DNA of 62,468 nucleotides. Origin: an uncultured Verrucomicrobiota bacterium. GTDB lineage: Bacteria > Verrucomicrobiota > Verrucomicrobiia > Opitutales > Seribacteraceae. The position numbers and the translations under genes are program-made. Shown here in pieces: positions 42,149 through 54,000 of this stretch. Positions within the stretch are counted from its first letter, which is position 1. Every line of letters begins with the position of its first letter. The notes under the pieces are model-generated. The model was not told the origin of the DNA. It saw nothing but the letters and a program-made list of their open reading frames with translations, and did not search any database. The DNA is taken from assembly GCA_902612125.1 (NCBI GenBank), contig CACMBV010000013.1, positions 1-62,468 on the forward strand. Direction: 5' to 3'.

Positions 42149-44521
42149 TTATTCTCCGTAGGGTATCCAAATGTTTTTAACTTCAGTGGATTGAATGAGA
42201 AAATCTTTGCCCTCGCCCTGTTTATGATCCATCCAGTTTCTGTCTTTTCCATGGTTCAGCCAGGTGCGTTTCAGGTTGGTTGTAGAGAGTTTTTCAACCG
42301 TCGCTGAGAGTCCCGAGGATCCGAAATACCAGACCGCATCCAAGTCCATGTGCCCGGATAAAGATTCAATGACTTCGCCATGCCTGGCCGTTACCAGATT
42401 GACCACGCCGGACGGTAAGTCCGAAGTCTCAAAGACTTGGTAGAGGTCGGTGGCTGAAAGAGGAAAAGGCTCGGATGGAACAACAACACAGGTATTTCCC
42501 ATGGAAAGGGCCGGAGCGATCAGGGAGATAAGTCCAAGCAAGGGCAATGCGTCCGGACAAATTATACCAATCGTACCAACCGGTTCCTTCATGGCCAGGG
42601 CGACTCCCCGGATGGGTGCTCCATGGACGGCCCCGTCGTATTTGTCGGCCCAGCCCGCATAGGTGAAAAGACGTTCGATGGAAAGTTTTACTTCTTCTTT
42701 TGATTCCTTGCTATCTTGCCCGGTCATCTCTGATATTCGTCGAGCAAATTCATCTGCCCGGATGGAGAGATTTTCACCCAAGTAATAAAGGATCTGGGCA
42801 CGGAGATGGGCAGTTGATTTGGCCCACGAACGGGCGGAGTTGGCAGCTTCCACGGCGTTGCGGATGTCTTTGCGGTTTCCTTGGCCAACCAGTCCCATCT
42901 GTTTACCATCCCGGGAAAAAATGGGATACGAGTAGCCACTGTCCCCTCTGGTCTGTTTCCCACCAATGAAGAGTTTCGGAGTCCGGTCGATGCCCGGATC
43001 GGATGGCTCAGGGGTTCCTTCCCTTTGGTTAATTCGTTCAAGGGGTTTGTCGGACAGGTGAACGGACCGGGTATAGGCATAAAGTCCTTCCCATCCGCCC
43101 TCGCGTCCAAATCCGCTTTCCCTTCTCCCTCCAAACCCGGTGGAGGCATCGAATTGGTTGGTGGAGTTAATCCAGGCGACCCCGCAAATAATTTTGGGAG
43201 CTAGATCGAGGGCGAGATTGACATTTTCAGTCCAGATCGAGGCGGCCAGGCCGTAGCGGGTATTATTGGCAAGGGCCACTGCTTCCGCAGGTGTACGGAA
43301 TGTGGTTCCGACCAAAACGGGACCGAAAATTTCTTCCTGCATCAGTCGACAGGCGGGATCAACATCCGTGATCAGGGTGGGCGGATAGAAGCATCCTTCT
43401 TTTGGAAGGTCGCATGATCCAACATACTCGTTTCCTCCCTCTTTTAATCCTTCCTCCACCTTTTGTGAAATTGATTCCAGTTGTTTCGGATCGACAATCG
43501 CACCTAGGTCCACCGATTTGTCCATGGGATTCCCTACCCGTAACTTATCCATCCGGGCTCTCAGTTTTGTATGAAATTTCTCGGCTACACCTTCCTGTAC
43601 GAAAAGCCGGGATCCTGCACAACAGACCTGTCCCTGATTAAACCAGATGGCATCAACCAATCCCTCCACCGCACTGTCCAGGTCAGCATCATCGAATACG
43701 ATGTAGGGTGACTTCCCACCCAATTCAAGAGTGAGTTCCTTGCCCTGTCCCGCAGTGGCCTCCCTGATTTTACGTCCCACATCCGTGGAGCCGGTGAATG
43801 CGACTTTATCCGCTTCCTCATGGGTCACGATCATTTCGCCCACTTTTCCGTCTCCGGTAATGATGTTAAGGACTCCCGCGGGCAACCCCGCTTCCATGGA
43901 GATATCGGCCAGGAGCAAGGCGGATAATGAGGTGTATTCCGCCGGTTTGATCACCACGGTATTTCCCATGGCCAAGGCTGGGGCAATTTTCCATGCCAGC
44001 ATAAGCAAGGGGAAATTCCAGGGAATTACCTGGCCCGCGACTCCATGTGCCCGATGGTCGGGCATCTCCTTTTCCATCAGTTGTGCCGCACCGGCATGAA
44101 AGTAGAAATGTCTGGCTACGAGTGGTATATCAATATCGCGACTTTCGCGAATGGGCTTTCCATTGTCCAATGTTTCTACGACCGCCAGGAGGCGGGAATG
44201 TTTCTGCACCAGCCGTGCGATTGCGTAAAGAAATTTTGCCCTGGCGGGCCCTCCCATGCCTTCCCAATCTGCCTGGGCCGACCTGGCACAATGCATGGCA
44301 TGATCGACATCCTCAAGTTGGGCTTGGGAGATAGTGGCCAAGATCTCACCAGTGGCGGGATTTCGGCTTTCGAAAGATTCACTATCTTCCGGGCTCTTGA
44401 ATTGCCCATTGATAAAGTGTCCGAATTTTGCTCCGTTTTTTTTGATCCAGTCCAAGGCGGGTCTTGGATCCTCCGGGGCATTCCCGTAATCCATCGTTTC
44501 CAAAATTTCTTTTACTTTCAT
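42149..44521 (-). CDS. Tandem-domain aldehyde dehydrogenase (ALDH16-like)
   Basis: This 790-residue protein has two aldehyde dehydrogenase domains. The first (residues about 30-505) is complete: IPWNFPLLMLAWK, the NAD loop FTGSTDVG, the glutamate in LELGGKSP and the catalytic cysteine in NQGQVCCAG. The second (about 525-790) keeps the fold (PIFSRDGKQMG, ICPDALPLLGLISLIAPALSMGNT, YFGSSG) but has no Cys or Glu of the active site and is shortened. This matches ALDH16. The gene starts 3 bp after deoC, so the probable reaction is oxidation of acetaldehyde released from deoxyribose-5-phosphate, or of the related aldehydes. Confidence 0.9.
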   Translation of the reverse strand: MKVKEILETMDYGNAPEDPRPALDWIKKNGAKFGHFINGQFKSPEDSESFESRNPATGEILATISQAQLEDVDHAMHCARSAQADWEGMGGPARAKFLYAIARLVQKHSRLLAVVETLDNGKPIRESRDIDIPLVARHFYFHAGAAQLMEKEMPDHRAHGVAGQVIPWNFPLLMLAWKIAPALAMGNTVVIKPAEYTSLSALLLADISMEAGLPAGVLNIITGDGKVGEMIVTHEEADKVAFTGSTDVGRKIREATAGQGKELTLELGGKSPYIVFDDADLDSAVEGLVDAIWFNQGQVCCAGSRLFVQEGVAEKFHTKLRARMDKLRVGNPMDKSVDLGAIVDPKQLESISQKVEEGLKEGGNEYVGSCDLPKEGCFYPPTLITDVDPACRLMQEEIFGPVLVGTTFRTPAEAVALANNTRYGLAASIWTENVNLALDLAPKIICGVAWINSTNQFDASTGFGGRRESGFGREGGWEGLYAYTRSVHLSDKPLERINQREGTPEPSDPGIDRTPKLFIGGKQTRGDSGYSYPIFSRDGKQMGLVGQGNRKDIRNAVEAANSARSWAKSTAHLRAQILYYLGENLSIRADEFARRISEMTGQDSKESKEEVKLSIERLFTYAGWADKYDGAVHGAPIRGVALAMKEPVGTIGIICPDALPLLGLISLIAPALSMGNTCVVVPSEPFPLSATDLYQVFETSDLPSGVVNLVTARHGEVIESLSGHMDLDAVWYFGSSGLSATVEKLSTTNLKRTWLNHGKDRNWMDHKQGEGKDFLIQSTEVKNIWIPYGE

Positions 44522-44524
44522 AAG

Positions 44525-45493
44525 TTATCCCATGGCGTGCCGGTAGGCGGCCGAGTAGTGGCCAGACACAAAATGTTCAAGTTGTCGTTCGATATCTCCA
44601 AGAAGACTGGAGGCACCAAAACGAAAGAGATCAGGCTGCAACCAACGGTCACCCAGTTCCTCCTTGATCAAGGCAAGATAGGTAAGGGCATCCTTGGCTC
44701 TGGAAATCCCACCTGCGGGTTTATACCCCACATAATATCCGGTTTGGTCATAATAATCCCGAATCTGACGGATCATAGTAAGGCTGACTGGAAGCGTTGC
44801 ATTCACACTTTCCTTACCCGTTGAAGTTTTAATAAAATCAGCCCCCGCCATCATGCAGATCAAAGATGCCCGGGCCACGTTTCGCAGGGTACCCAGTTCC
44901 CCGGTCGCAAGAATTGCTTTAATGTGAGCCTCCCCACAAGCCTCGCGAAAGGCTTTCATTTCATCAAAAAGAGCCTGCCAATCTTGGGAAAGCACATGCC
45001 TTCTGGAAATAACGATATCAATTTCTTTGGCTCCGTCCTTTACGGATTCCCCTATCTCTGCCAGTCGGAGGGAAAAGGGGGACAGTCCGGCAGGAAAACC
45101 AGTGGACACAGCCGCCACTGGAATCTTCGTTCCTTCAAGGGCGGATACGGCCGCCTTCACCATGTCATGATATACACAGATCGCACCGGTGGTGATGGTG
45201 CCCGGTTCGATTTCAAGGGCTTCCAGAACATCCTTTTGTAACGGAAATTTCGCTTTCTGGCATAATCTTCTGACTCGATTTTCGGTATCGTCCCCCGAAA
45301 GAGTGGTCAGATCAATACAGGTGATTGCCTTGAGTAACCAGGCAGCCTGATGGGCTTTTTTGATGGAGCGCCGGCCGGGTAATGCCTGGCATCTTCTTTC
45401 AATGGCCGAGGTGTTTGCCTGTACGGAGAGGGCCCAGTCGAGATCCAACTCGGTGCCGGGATTGCGGGGTAGTCCTTGGGTTAAATCGATCAA
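44525..45493 (-). CDS. deoC: Deoxyribose-phosphate aldolase, eukaryote-like form
   Basis: This TIM-barrel class I aldolase of about 322 residues cleaves 2-deoxyribose-5-phosphate to acetaldehyde and glyceraldehyde-3-phosphate. The Schiff-base lysine lies in ADFIKTSTGKESVNATLPV, the proton-relay residues in KEIDIVISRR and the second lysine in VGYKPAGGIS. The segments AWLLKAITCIDLTTLSGDD and GEAHIKAILATGELGTL closely follow animal DERA and related bacteria, unlike the shorter E. coli enzyme. TTG 45493 gives a length like animal DERA (318); a GTG at 45571 would add 26 residues and leave only 16 bp to the divergent cytidine deaminase gene. It is followed 3 bp later by the ALDH gene. Confidence 0.9.
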   Translation of the reverse strand: MIDLTQGLPRNPGTELDLDWALSVQANTSAIERRCQALPGRRSIKKAHQAAWLLKAITCIDLTTLSGDDTENRVRRLCQKAKFPLQKDVLEALEIEPGTITTGAICVYHDMVKAAVSALEGTKIPVAAVSTGFPAGLSPFSLRLAEIGESVKDGAKEIDIVISRRHVLSQDWQALFDEMKAFREACGEAHIKAILATGELGTLRNVARASLICMMAGADFIKTSTGKESVNATLPVSLTMIRQIRDYYDQTGYYVGYKPAGGISRAKDALTYLALIKEELGDRWLQPDLFRFGASSLLGDIERQLEHFVSGHYSAAYRHAMG

Positions 45494-45587
45494 AATAATG
45501 GAAAATGAATAATCCAAGATTCTTGGGTGTTTTGGGAATACTGGCAAGGCTTGATCTTTTTCTCTAAGCACGGCAATCTTTGGTACG

Positions 45588-45983
45588 ATGAGTGATCTTT
45601 TTGAAAAAGCACGGGCAGTTCGGGAAAACGCCTATGCCCCGTATTCGAAATTCAAAGTGGGGGCGGCCGTCCGGACTGTAACCGGAAAAGAATTTGTGGG
45701 GTGCAATGTCGAAAACTCCGCCTATCCGCAGGGCACCTGTGCCGAAGCGGGTGCGATTGCCGCCATGATTGCCGCCGGGGAAAAAGAAATTGCTGAAATT
45801 TGTATCGTGGCGGACAGCCCGTCTCCGGTTTCCCCATGTGGTGGATGCCGGCAAAAACTGGCTGAATTTTCCAAACCTTCCACATCCGTACTCTTGGCAA
45901 ATCTCAATGGAGTTCTCGTAAGTCATATGCTTGGAGATTTACTTCCCCATTCTTTTTCATCTGATCATCTTCCGAACGGATGA
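45588..45983 (+). CDS. cdd: Cytidine deaminase
   Basis: This 131-residue homotetrameric-type cytidine deaminase converts cytidine and deoxycytidine to the uridine forms. Zinc ligands and the catalytic Glu are in QGTCAEAGAI and PCGGCRQKLAEF; the substrate-binding FKVGAA and GCNVENSAYP motifs are present. It is the first gene of a plus-strand operon and overlaps the phosphorylase start by 4 bp (ATGA). It is divergent from deoC, so one control region probably governs both halves of nucleoside breakdown. Confidence 0.93.
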   Translation: MSDLFEKARAVRENAYAPYSKFKVGAAVRTVTGKEFVGCNVENSAYPQGTCAEAGAIAAMIAAGEKEIAEICIVADSPSPVSPCGGCRQKLAEFSKPSTSVLLANLNGVLVSHMLGDLLPHSFSSDHLPNG

Positions 45984-47296
45984 ATATTCCACTTTTTTTA
46001 GCCAAGGTACGGGACCGGGTTCCATTGGAACAGGCCGAGATGGAAGAATTCGCGGGAGGGCTTGCCGATCATACGGTGAGTGATGCACAGGCAACCGCCT
46101 TTGCCATGGCGGTCTTTTTACAGGGACTAAGCGAACGGGAACGAGTCGAGCTGACCCTGGCGATGAGGGATACCGGTCATGTTCAACAGTGGGATCTTTC
46201 AGGTCCGATAGTTGATAAACATTCAACCGGTGGAATTGGGGATAATGTTTCCCTGGTTCTCGCTCCGATGCTGGCTGCTTGTGGTTGTTATGTTCCCATG
46301 GTGTCCGGTCGCGGACTTGGTCACACCGGTGGAACCCTTGATAAACTGGAATCGATACCGGGGTACCGCACCGAAGTATCCGGAGAGGAATTTGGGAAAG
46401 TGGTGACTGATGTGGGATGTGCGATCGTGGGAGCGGGAGTGGGGATTGCTCCGGCGGATAAAAGATTATACGCCATCCGCGACCTGACCGGCACCGTGGA
46501 AAGCGTGGATCTGATCACTTCCTCAATTCTTTGCAAAAAGTTGGCCATGGGATTGGAAGCCCTGGTGTTGGATGTGAAAGTTGGTAGCGGGGCCTTCATG
46601 AAGACTATGGAAAAGGCAACGGAACTTGCCCACTCATTGGTCGCCGTGGCCAATGGGGCAGGGTGTAAGACCACCGCCCTGCTTACGGATATGCATGAAT
46701 CCCTGGCAAGTACGGCAGGGAATGCTCTCGAGGTTCATTCCGGCCTGTCCCTTTTGAAGGCTGAACCCGCAGAGAAACGATTGCTTGAGTTATCGCTGGC
46801 ATTGGGTGCAAACCTGCTGGTTTCCAGTGGAATATTTGTAAGCGAAAAGATGGCCAGACGAAATTTACAGGATTCCTTAAGCTCCGGTAAAGCGGCTGAG
46901 ATTTTCGGGAAAATGGTGGGAGCCCTTGGGGGCCCCAACGATTTTATTGAGCGTGCCGATGGGTACTTGCCTGCTGCTAAGAAAATCGAGGATTTTCCGT
47001 CTTCATCAAGCGGTTATCTGCAATCCGTAAATGGAAGGATTTTGGGCCAGGCTGTTATCGAACTTGGGGGTGGAAGAAAGCGGAAGGGCGACAGGCTCGA
47101 CTTTTCCGTCGGTCTTGATCGGTTCATCCGCATCGGACAAAAGGTCAGCCGGGGTGACTCCCTTCTGCGTATTCATGCGTCATGTGAAGGTGACTTGGAG
47201 AGGGTCAAAAATTTACTTTCCGACGCTTTCGAATTTTCTGAAAATCCCCTAGAATCTAAACCACTTGTATTTGAAACCATATCTTCCGATTTATGA
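45980..47296 (+). CDS. deoA: Pyrimidine-nucleoside/thymidine phosphorylase
   Basis: This 438-residue enzyme releases the base and (deoxy)ribose-1-phosphate from pyrimidine nucleosides using phosphate. The family signature [19 protein letters not shown] is present, followed by [20 protein letters not shown] and the C-terminal domain starting around [21 protein letters not shown]. Substrate range (thymidine only, or uridine as well) cannot be decided from sequence; the pairing with cytidine deaminase and Upp favours a broad pyrimidine role. Both ends overlap neighbours by 4 bp, typical of translational coupling. Confidence 0.92.
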   Translation: MNIPLFLAKVRDRVPLEQAEMEEFAGGLADHTVSDAQATAFAMAVFLQGLSERERVELTLAMRDTGHVQQWDLSGPIVDKHSTGGIGDNVSLVLAPMLAACGCYVPMVSGRGLGHTGGTLDKLESIPGYRTEVSGEEFGKVVTDVGCAIVGAGVGIAPADKRLYAIRDLTGTVESVDLITSSILCKKLAMGLEALVLDVKVGSGAFMKTMEKATELAHSLVAVANGAGCKTTALLTDMHESLASTAGNALEVHSGLSLLKAEPAEKRLLELSLALGANLLVSSGIFVSEKMARRNLQDSLSSGKAAEIFGKMVGALGGPNDFIERADGYLPAAKKIEDFPSSSSGYLQSVNGRILGQAVIELGGGRKRKGDRLDFSVGLDRFIRIGQKVSRGDSLLRIHASCEGDLERVKNLLSDAFEFSENPLESKPLVFETISSDL

Positions 47297-47925
47297 ATGA
47301 AAACCTGACCATTATCGAGCATCCGCTGGTTCGGCATAAGCTCACCCTGATGCGCAAAAAAGAGACCCCGAGCTCCTCTTTTCGTCAATTACTTTGGGAA
47401 ATCTCCATGCTTCTTGCCTATGAGATCACCCGGGATCTTCCCCTGCAGGAAGTTTCGGTTGAAACTCCCGTATGCCGAACCAAAGCTCCACTACTCAGTG
47501 GAAAAAAACTGGCCCTCGTATCGATCATGCGTGCCGGAAACGGATTACTCGATGGCATTCTCGAATTAATTCCTGCCGCACGGGTCGGGTTTGTTGGTTT
47601 ATATCGGGATGAGGAGACCCTGGAGCCAGTGGAATACTATTGCAAAGTGCCTGATCAACTGGAAAACCGCCTGGTCATCGCGGTCGATCCCATGCTTGCC
47701 ACTGGTAATTCCTCTGTCGCCGCCATCACCCGTTTGAAGGAGGCGGGTGCGAAGGATATTCGTCTGCTAAGTTTACTGGCCGCCCCCGAAGGCGTGGCTT
47801 GCATGAAGGAAGCCCATCCGGATGTCCATGTGTTCACCGCTTCCCTCGATGAGAAATTAAATGATCAGGGATATATCGTTCCCGGTTTGGGAGACGCAGG
47901 CGACCGCATGTTTGGCACCTGTTAG
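47293..47925 (+). CDS. upp: Uracil phosphoribosyltransferase
   Basis: This 210-residue enzyme makes UMP from uracil and PRPP. The ribose/PRPP site is [15 protein letters not shown], the N-terminal part is [17 protein letters not shown], the region [24 protein letters not shown] is typical, and the C-terminal uracil-binding stretch is [15 protein letters not shown]. It ends the operon that deaminates cytidine, splits the nucleoside and recaptures the uracil. The downstream 170 bp is AT-rich and holds no clear terminator. Confidence 0.94.
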   Translation: MNENLTIIEHPLVRHKLTLMRKKETPSSSFRQLLWEISMLLAYEITRDLPLQEVSVETPVCRTKAPLLSGKKLALVSIMRAGNGLLDGILELIPAARVGFVGLYRDEETLEPVEYYCKVPDQLENRLVIAVDPMLATGNSSVAAITRLKEAGAKDIRLLSLLAAPEGVACMKEAHPDVHVFTASLDEKLNDQGYIVPGLGDAGDRMFGTC

Positions 47926-48099
47926 AATTTACTATTTATCCTAAAATCTTCCGCAAAAATTATAACTTATCTGACTACTAAATATTTGGTTCTGAAAATG
48001 TAAAAAAGAAGTATGAGTTAAGTGTAATAATATCAAGATATTTATTTAGTAAATTATTTTAATTTACTTATAATCTAATTATTTTTATGGCCTAAAGTA

Positions 48100-51000
48100 T
48101 TGAAAATAATCTTTCTGATAATTTCTTTTTTTTACGCTCTAACCTCATTTGCAAGTGAGAGCAAGTTTGTGCGTAATCAGATTATTGTAGGCTTTGAAGA
48201 GAATTCGACTGAAGAAGGTATTGGAATAATTGAGAATAAAATCAGCCTTAAACTGATTAAGTCTATAGATCGACTTGATTTAGCCCTATTTAGTAATGAT
48301 GACAATCGAACGATAGAAGAAATTGTTTCTAGATGCCTTCTCCTGGAGTTTGTAGAATTTGCAGAAATTAACTCGATAGTCAGTTTTGAGGGTTACGGTG
48401 GTGGCGATCCACAATTTTCAAATCAATGGTATTTAAAAGGGAATTTTGGAATTAATTGGGAAAAAGTGATGGATGTTTGGGTTCCCAAACAAAATGTTCC
48501 AGTTGCAGTTGTGGATACTGGGGTAAATTGGATGCACCCTGATCTTAAAAATCAAATATATGAAAACCTGCCCGAAAAAGTTGGGTATCCTGGAGTGGAC
48601 GATGATGGCAATGGAAAGATCGACGATATTAGAGGTTGGGATTTCATCGGAGACGGAAATAGTCCAGAAGATAATAATCCAGAGGATTACAATGGACACG
48701 GCACATTTATTGCCGGACTTATTGCCGCAGAACACGATGGTGCCGGAATGGTTGGTGTTTCTAAAGCTGCGAAGATTTTACCTATCAGAATTGGGACAGC
48801 TATGGGGACAGTGTTCAGATATATTGAAGCCTCGGAGTATGCGGTTTCAAGAGGAGTAAAAATTCTGAATTGGAGTTTTGGTGGATATGGAGAGCCTAAT
48901 CCGGTTGAAATCCATGCAATTTCAAAATTTGAGCAGGATGGCGTTTTAGTAATAATTGCCGCAGGAAATGATGCTTATGATAATGATGGATTCAATAGTG
49001 CTTATCCTGCTAGTTACGAAAACGAAAATATTATATCAGTAGCTTCTAATGATGAAGATGGATCATTGAGTAGGTTTTCTAATTGGGGTAAATCTTCCGT
49101 GGACCTTGCTGCCCCAGGAAGCGAAATTTTAAGTGCAAAAGTTGAGACAAGGACTATTAAATCCTATACTTTTAATTCATCGATGGAAGGGTGGCTACAT
49201 GGCGATCCTGTACCTGCAACTTTAAATCGTTCGACATACGAATGGACTCGCTTATATAAAGGGGTATCTTGGGGTTTAAGCGATGGAAGTTGGAATTGGT
49301 TTAGTGGCGATCTTGATTATAAACCAAACACATTAACTTATTGTGTCAGCCCCTGGCTAAATCCACGAGGAAGTGATGGTTTTCGCTTAGCATTTGTAAG
49401 AGCAAATTTTCAACGGAAGATTGGTGATGAAATAGGAGCTAAATATACATATAACGAATCTGATTGGCCTGATTTTTCTCCTGAAGAGTTTTCGCCAAAA
49501 GGAATTGATTTTTCTAGGATTGAAAACAAAAAATTCAAGGTCGCGATTAAACTTGAAACAAATAGCGACTATTCAACTGATAAAGGAATTTTTATCGACG
49601 ATATATTGTTACAGGATGTTCCAGAGCCACTTTCTGGTAAGTATTTATTCAAAGAGGGACAAGGAACATCTTACGCTGCTCCGTTAGTTGCAGGAGTTGC
49701 GGCGATGATTTGGAGCCACGCACCAGAGCTCTCGTGGAAGCAAGTAAAAAAGGCAATTCTTGATGGAATTTCAAGAAATAGAAATCTGAGTGGAAAAGTT
49801 TTAACCGAAGGAAACTTAGATGCATTCAAATCTCTGCAGATTGCAGAAAAAATGAGATCTGAAATGATTAACCCTCCTTCAGACGATATACTTATCGGTG
49901 ATTGGAAAGAAAGTGAGTGGTTTGGAAGCTATTTTGATAAAACTTATCCTTGGGTTTATCATTTTTCACATGGATGGTTGTATCTGCCATCATTAATAAA
50001 AGATGAAGGATTTTGGTTTTTTGATGCAAAGTATAACTGGTTATATACAAGCAAAAATATCTATCCTTATTTGTACCGTTCGGAAAATCAGAATTGGTTG
50101 TACTATCAACAAGGCACTTCCAAACCACGTCAATTCTGGGATTTTTTAGCTGAGGCTTGGATTTATGATTCGGGATATAATGTAAGCGTCTCTATACAAC
50201 CTCCAGGCTCAGGTGTCGTTAAGGGTGAAGGATTTTACCTTGCAGACAAAAATATAAAATTGGATGCAAGTGCGAATGAAGGTTGGGAATTTTCTGGTTG
50301 GTCTGGCGATTCTTCGTCTACCAACTCAATCTTAAATCTTAGTGCAATCAAGGATTTCTCTCTAACAGCAAATTTTGAAAAGAAAAAATATCAGTTGATT
50401 GTCAAAACTGATAATCCAATGGCTGGAAATGCTCAGGGATCTGGCATTTTTGAGCACGGAGAGATTGTGGATATTTCGGCTTCGCCCAATATAGATTATG
50501 ATTTTCTAAGATGGGGTGGTGAAGGGGTTTTTGATCCTCTACTTTTAGAAACTACGATTTTAATGGATCAAGCCCGTGAGGTAATAGCTTTTTTTGAAAG
50601 TAATTCACCGGAAGGTTTTGAAACTGAACCCAATGATTCTAATACAACTCCTAACTCAATACCTTCCAATGGTGAAAAACGCTTTGGTAGGATTCAATCA
50701 TACGAGGATGAGGATTGGTACGAGTTTAGTGCTTCTGCCAATAGAAGGGTGATTGTTTCCTTTGAACTCAGTAATTCCATAGAATCTAATGAATTCGAAT
50801 TGAGAGGATGGGAAGTTGCAATTCTCAATCAGGATTTAGATGTTCTTGCAGAAGATGGCTTTTATGATCCGGGGGATATTTCTTTTATTTCTAACGATTC
50901 TAGGAATTACCTTTTGAGAATAAAAAAAGGTGTGGCGTTTGACCGATCTCTCTATTCCATAAAGATCAGGGAGGAAGATTTCTTCGGTAATTTTGAAATT

Positions 51001-54000
51001 GAGCCTAATAATCTTTTAACGAGTGCAAATCAACTTACTCTAAATCAATCGGCCCAAGGGACTGTTCATGGAATTGGAGATAAAGATAACTTCTTTATCG
51101 AGGCACCAACATCTGGGTTGTTGACGATCTATATACATGACCTCGATGGAAATCTTAGTACTGCCAGTCATCCAAATTTGAGAGTTTTAAATGATGCAAA
51201 TTCAACTTTAGCTGAATTAACTGGAAACTCGGTATTGGGTGAAAACCGAATTGCACTTAGAGCCGAAGGAAAGATTTATATAGAGCTTTCAAATTCTATT
51301 ACTTATGACGAATTTTCTTATCAATTAAGTTATTCTTTGGACCCAAGTTTTTCTGGTTTGGAGTTTGAGCCTAATAACGCCCAAGAAACGGCTCAAGTAC
51401 TCAACTTTCCAGCATTTGTTCGAGGTTTCTATAATTCTGAAGATGATATTGATTGGTACGAGTTGAGTCCCGCTAAAAGTGGACGCGTAGATCTTAGTTA
51501 CATTGGTGAAGAAACTAACAGTAGTGTCCGAAAAACCGTCTCTCTATTTGTTATCCATGAGGATAAAACAATTCTTAATCGTTCGTTTTCTGCTTTTGAT
51601 GAATCAAGACTTTCATTTGCCTGTATTGGAGGCAGCAAATACTGGGTGAAATTGGGAGCTGGTTCCGAGATGGAAGGCATTTCATATCAATTAGAAGCTG
51701 TTTATAACGAACAAAATAGTAACCTAGAAATTGAACCCAATGATTCATCACAAGATGTTACATTGTCATCTTTACCATTAAGAAAAGTTGGTTCTCTTGG
51801 AGAAATTGAGGACAGAGACATTTATCGTTTTGAAGTTCTTAATTCATCCGTTTTGGAACTTGAGCTAACTTCAATAAGTCAAGGTTTTGATAAAATTAAT
51901 TCTGATAATGAATCTGAAACTTGGAGTATTAAAATTAAAGATATCGCCGGTAATCTTATTGATGGCTTTATCCTAGTTGAGGGGACTCGTTCTATACCAC
52001 TTATCAATACCGGCGAATACTTCATTGAAATCAGTAGAGGTTTTTATTGGGAAGGTGGAGACTACGAACTTAATGTAGTTTTATCTGAATTGGAAGGCTC
52101 ATGGGAGTCTGAACCTAATAATGACCGACTCAACTCATCTTCTATTCAGGTTGATGGTAACCTTACTAGGGCAAAGCTTTCCTCTTCTATGGACGAAGAC
52201 TGGTTTGAATTTGAACTGAATGATCGTTCCGTTCTTGCTTTCTCGATTCTTACCCTGACTGAAGGCAATGAGCTTGCCGATGATTTAAACCAGGTATGGG
52301 AATTAGCTGTCTATTCTGAAGATGATGACAATCCTCTTCGTCAAGAAGTTGTAGGAAGTGCTCAACTAGTAAAAGTGATTTTAGAAGAAGGTCGCCACTA
52401 TTTACAAATCAAGCCGGTGGCTAATCGCATTAATTTAGATGAATACTATATAAGAGTCTCTGTAATAGCTTCAGATGAGGACTCAAATAAAGATTTTGAA
52501 CCTAATAATGATGCAGTAAATGCAAACCCAATCCGTCTTGATCTTCCTCTTCAAGGTAATCTTGAAGGCGATGATACTGAAGACTGGTATCGCTTTGAGT
52601 TCGATTCCCCTGGTGTGCTTCGCTTCACACCTTACCAGCTCGAAAATATCGGCAATGATGTTACATATGAGTTGCTGGAAGACTCAGGTACAGGAATTCA
52701 AAGTGGTGCTCTTTCTCTTGGTACTCGTGTGGAAATTCCAATTCTAGAAAATGGAAGCTATACTTTGATTATTAGCAGTAATTCATCTAAGTACGGATTG
52801 GATTTTGATTTCTTTTCAGGTAAGCAGCACACTGAAAGAGAACCTAATGACCAAGTTTCTCAGGCAAATGTGCTAAATCTAACTAACACTATGGTAGCGA
52901 ATCTATCAAGCGGTAGGGATGTTGATTGGTTCGCCACTAGTATTGAAGCTTCAGGCCTTCTAAAAATTGATTTCGAGAGTTCTTCTGAAGTTCCTTTAGC
53001 GTGGTATTCAGTCGAAGTCTATTCAGGAAGTCGGGAAGATTTATTGTACCTAGGAGGCGATTGGCTTTACGGTAAAGGACATCTTTTGGTTCTAAAAGGT
53101 GATACACCAGATCTGTATGTAAAAATATCAATGTATGATCAATTTTTTGAAAGTTCCATTCCATACTCCATCAATATCAGTTTCAATGAAGGTTCCTCAG
53201 GCGTAGAAACCGAGCCGAATGATAATACGGCAAACTCATTGCCCTTGGGGTCGAGCATACGGGGTAATCTGTTCAATGCGAGTGATGAGGATTGGTTCTG
53301 GTTCGACACGGAGGTATCGGGGGAATTAACGGTAAACTTCACCGCTCCGACGCAATCATATGATGAATGGGACTTGGCAGTGTATTTAAAGAAGAATGGT
53401 AGTATGAACTTGTTGCACACCAAGACACTGTCCGGAAATGGTTCTTTCAATGTGGCGTTGGGTGAAGCAGGTGAGCACTATGTTCAGATTTACTCGGCTC
53501 AGTCCTATGAACATACAGATGCCAGTTATGAGTTAGGTGTCTCAATCACCGAAGGTCTGGAGGGCGTAGAGGTTGAGCCGAATGATAATACGGCAAACTC
53601 ATTGCCCTTGGGGTCGAGCATACGGGGTAATCTGTTCAATGCGAGTGATGAGGATTGGTTCTGGTTCACCACGCAGGTTGCGGGCGAGTTGACGGTGAAC
53701 TTCACCGCCCCGACGCAATCCTACGACGAATGGGATCTTGCGGTGTACCTGAAAAAGGACGGTGACTTCAACTTGGTGCACACCAAGACCCTTTCTAGAA
53801 CAGGATCGTTCACCGTGGCCTTGGGAGAGGCGGGGTCGCACTTCATCAAGATTTACTCGGCCCAGTCGTATGAACATACGGACGCCACCTACGAACTGGG
53901 CGTGTCGTTGAGCGAGGGACTCGAAGGCGTTGAAGTCGAACCAAATTCCGACGGGCATCCTGCGAACCCGTTGCCATTGGGATCGAGCATACGAGGCAAC

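Noticed and set aside
44045-44824. 259-residue plus-strand frame antisense to the ALDH and deoC genes
   Set aside because: It is antisense to two clear enzymes and has no recognisable domain; long antisense frames are expected in GC-richer genes.
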